Origin: Desulfovibrio sp. | GTDB taxonomy: Bacteria > Desulfobacterota > Desulfovibrionia > Desulfovibrionales > Desulfovibrionaceae | Direction: 5' to 3' | NCBI GenBank assembly: GCA_003512875.1 | Contig: DONZ01000044.1 | Span: 1-5,737 of the forward strand | Length of the DNA: 5,737 bases | Made by a program: the position numbers and the translations under genes | Notes under the pieces: model-generated | Database searches by the model: none | The model's input: the letters and a program-made list of their open reading frames with translations, nothing else | Told to the model about the DNA's origin: nothing | Shown: positions 4,664-5,737 of the stretch, piece after piece | Numbering within the stretch: the stretch's first letter is position 1 | Layout of the letters: every line of letters starts with the position of its first letter

Positions 4664-5737
4664 ATTTTTTCGAGCAAGACCACCGTTTCCACATGAGGGG
4701 TATGGGGAAACAAATCAACGCCCTGTATGGCTTTTACGGAATATGTTTCCGCAAGTTTCGCCAAATCGCGCGCCAAGGTTGCAGGATTGCAGGAAACAAG
4801 AATTAAAAATTGCGGGCAATATTCAAGAATGGCATTAAGGGCTTCATCTTCGACACCTGCACGGGGCGGGTCTAAAATAATGAGATTGGGCAAAGAAAAG
4901 CGGGTGAAAAATTTATGCAGTTCTTTGCCGGCGGAACATTCAAATTTTGCAAATGCACATTGATTTAACAGGGCATTTTCTTTTGCCAGCAAAATTGCTT
5001 TTTGTACCGCTTCCACCCCGAGCACAAAGGGCTTTTTATACGATTTTTCAGGCGAAGCGACGGAAATACCGTTCATATAGTCAAGAGTAAATTCTTTTTT
5101 GTTTTCAACGGCTAACGGAGCAAGCGAAAGGGCTATCGCACCGACGCCGCAATAACAATCCCAAATATGGGCGCTATTCTTTGGCAAAACCAAAGCCGCA
5201 AAATTGTAAATCACCCGGTACAGCTGTTCCGCCATGGCGGTATTCACTTGAAAAAAGGCGGAGTTGCCAAGCTTGAAATTCGCAGTATGCTTTGGCATTG
5301 CCAATTTTTCAAAAAGCAGGGGATCTCCGTATTCACAAACAATGTTTTCGCCGTAAGCAACATCGGTTTTTGATGTTCTGACGCTGTGCACCATGCCGGA
5401 AACAGTATGTTTCAAAGCTTCATAACAAGCCAAAATGCTTTGTTTTTCATTATGCCCGTTACTTTTGGAAAAAGGATAGGTAATAAGTTCAACGGTCCAT
5501 TTATCTTGAAAATACCGCAAAACAGCATAACGGTAAAATTCGTGCTGAAACGATTTCAAAACGGTACGCAAAAGCGCCAGTATTTTCATAGCGTGCGGAT
5601 TTTGCAGCCTGCAATCCGTAACTTCAACAATATCATGGCTGTTTTTCTTACGTAAACCGAGTTTCAGCCTTTTATTCTGCAAAGAAAAAGCAAATTCCAT
5701 TTTATTGCGGTAAAAAAGCGTGCCCTCCTGAACAGCC
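4654..5737 (-). CDS. rlmD: 23S rRNA (uracil-5-)-methyltransferase, RlmD/RumA type (TrmA family), 5' end outside window
   Basis: This SAM-dependent enzyme makes 5-methyluridine, most likely in 23S rRNA. The reading frame stays open to the right edge, and the residues before the first visible Met (5700) read TLFYRNK, the conserved YRNK block of the family. That Met is therefore internal, and the TRAM/iron-sulfur-Cys N-terminus is missing from view. Counting from that Met: FFQVN (149-153), SAM-binding DCYCGVGAIAL (181-191), acidic GVE (228-230), ILDPPRAG (275-282), SCNPATLARDL (303-313) with the catalytic Cys at 304, and FPHTPHVETVVLLEK (331-345) with the general-base Glu at 338. All catalytic elements are intact. 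A stretch of about 30 residues (196-225) between the SAM motif and GVE is longer than in E. coli RumA. The exact target (U1939-like versus U747-like, or tRNA U54) cannot be settled without the N-terminus. The gene ends inside the nagZ-like gene in convergent orientation. Confidence 0.93.
   Translation of the reverse strand, partial: AVQEGTLFYRNKMEFAFSLQNKRLKLGLRKKNSHDIVEVTDCRLQNPHAMKILALLRTVLKSFQHEFYRYAVLRYFQDKWTVELITYPFSKSNGHNEKQSILACYEALKHTVSGMVHSVRTSKTDVAYGENIVCEYGDPLLFEKLAMPKHTANFKLGNSAFFQVNTAMAEQLYRVIYNFAALVLPKNSAHIWDCYCGVGAIALSLAPLAVENKKEFTLDYMNGISVASPEKSYKKPFVLGVEAVQKAILLAKENALLNQCAFAKFECSAGKELHKFFTRFSLPNLIILDPPRAGVEDEALNAILEYCPQFLILVSCNPATLARDLAKLAETYSVKAIQGVDLFPHTPHVETVVLLEKIYK

Noticed and set aside
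5698..5700. The Met at 5700 as start of the methyltransferase.
   Set aside because: The frame is open to the window edge and the preceding residues read YRNK, a conserved family block, so translation starts outside the window.
1..5737. CRISPR array, insertion sequence, integrase site, toxin-antitoxin or phage-defence genes.
   Set aside because: No direct repeat series, terminal inverted repeats, transposase or defence-type domains were seen; the window is nearly fully accounted for by ordinary chromosomal genes.

Overview
The window carries six protein genes packed with very short gaps (the longest non-coding stretch is about 100 bases). It is an AT-leaning bacterial chromosome segment. The gene set (YggT, a zinc-ribbon/Tudor-like protein of a type I associate with sulfate-reducing 'deltaproteobacteria', an exported GH3 hexosaminidase, an RlmD/TrmA-family methyltransferase) suggests a Gram-negative host, perhaps a low-GC Desulfovibrio-like member of Desulfobacterota. 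That assignment is inference from protein style, not from a marker gene. No mobile element, CRISPR array, tRNA or rRNA was seen.

Layout. Positions 1-246 (minus) hold the first 82 codons of a YggT-family membrane protein, cut by the left edge. Positions 316-849 (minus) hold an uncharacterised 177-aa protein with an N-terminal four-Cys zinc ribbon, a charged low-complexity linker and a C-terminal small beta-barrel-like motif. Positions 917-3429 (minus) are a three-gene ABC importer operon of the nitrate/sulfonate/taurine (NitT/TauT) type, in the order substrate-binding protein, ATPase, permease, with single-base gaps between stop and start codons. Positions 3530-4663 (plus) encode an exported family-3 glycoside hydrolase (NagZ-like beta-N-acetylhexosaminidase). 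Positions 4654-5737 (minus) are most of a 23S rRNA uracil-5 methyltransferase gene (RlmD/RumA type) whose true start lies beyond the right edge; its 3' end overlaps the end of the nagZ-like gene by 10 bases.

Regulation. Each minus-strand unit has a credible sigma70-type promoter with a 17-base spacer directly in front of it: before the importer operon (TTGGCA/TATACT), before the zinc-ribbon gene (TTGTCT/TATACT) and before yggT (TTGACG/TATTAT). The importer and the nagZ-like gene diverge from a 100-base control region in which the two promoters interlock and two GTATAC-centred inverted copies sit at the opposing -10 elements. I see no strong intrinsic terminator anywhere, so minus-strand readthrough from the importer into the zinc-ribbon gene and yggT is possible.

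How the genes relate. The importer brings in an unidentified small solute, and no riboswitch or neighbouring enzyme reveals which one. The hexosaminidase probably trims N-acetylglucosamine from peptidoglycan fragments in the periplasm. RlmD and YggT are housekeeping neighbours. I found no clear novel defence or mobile system here. The most worthwhile unknowns are the zinc-ribbon/Tudor-like protein, the substrate of the importer with its odd permease coupling loop, and the shared divergent control region.
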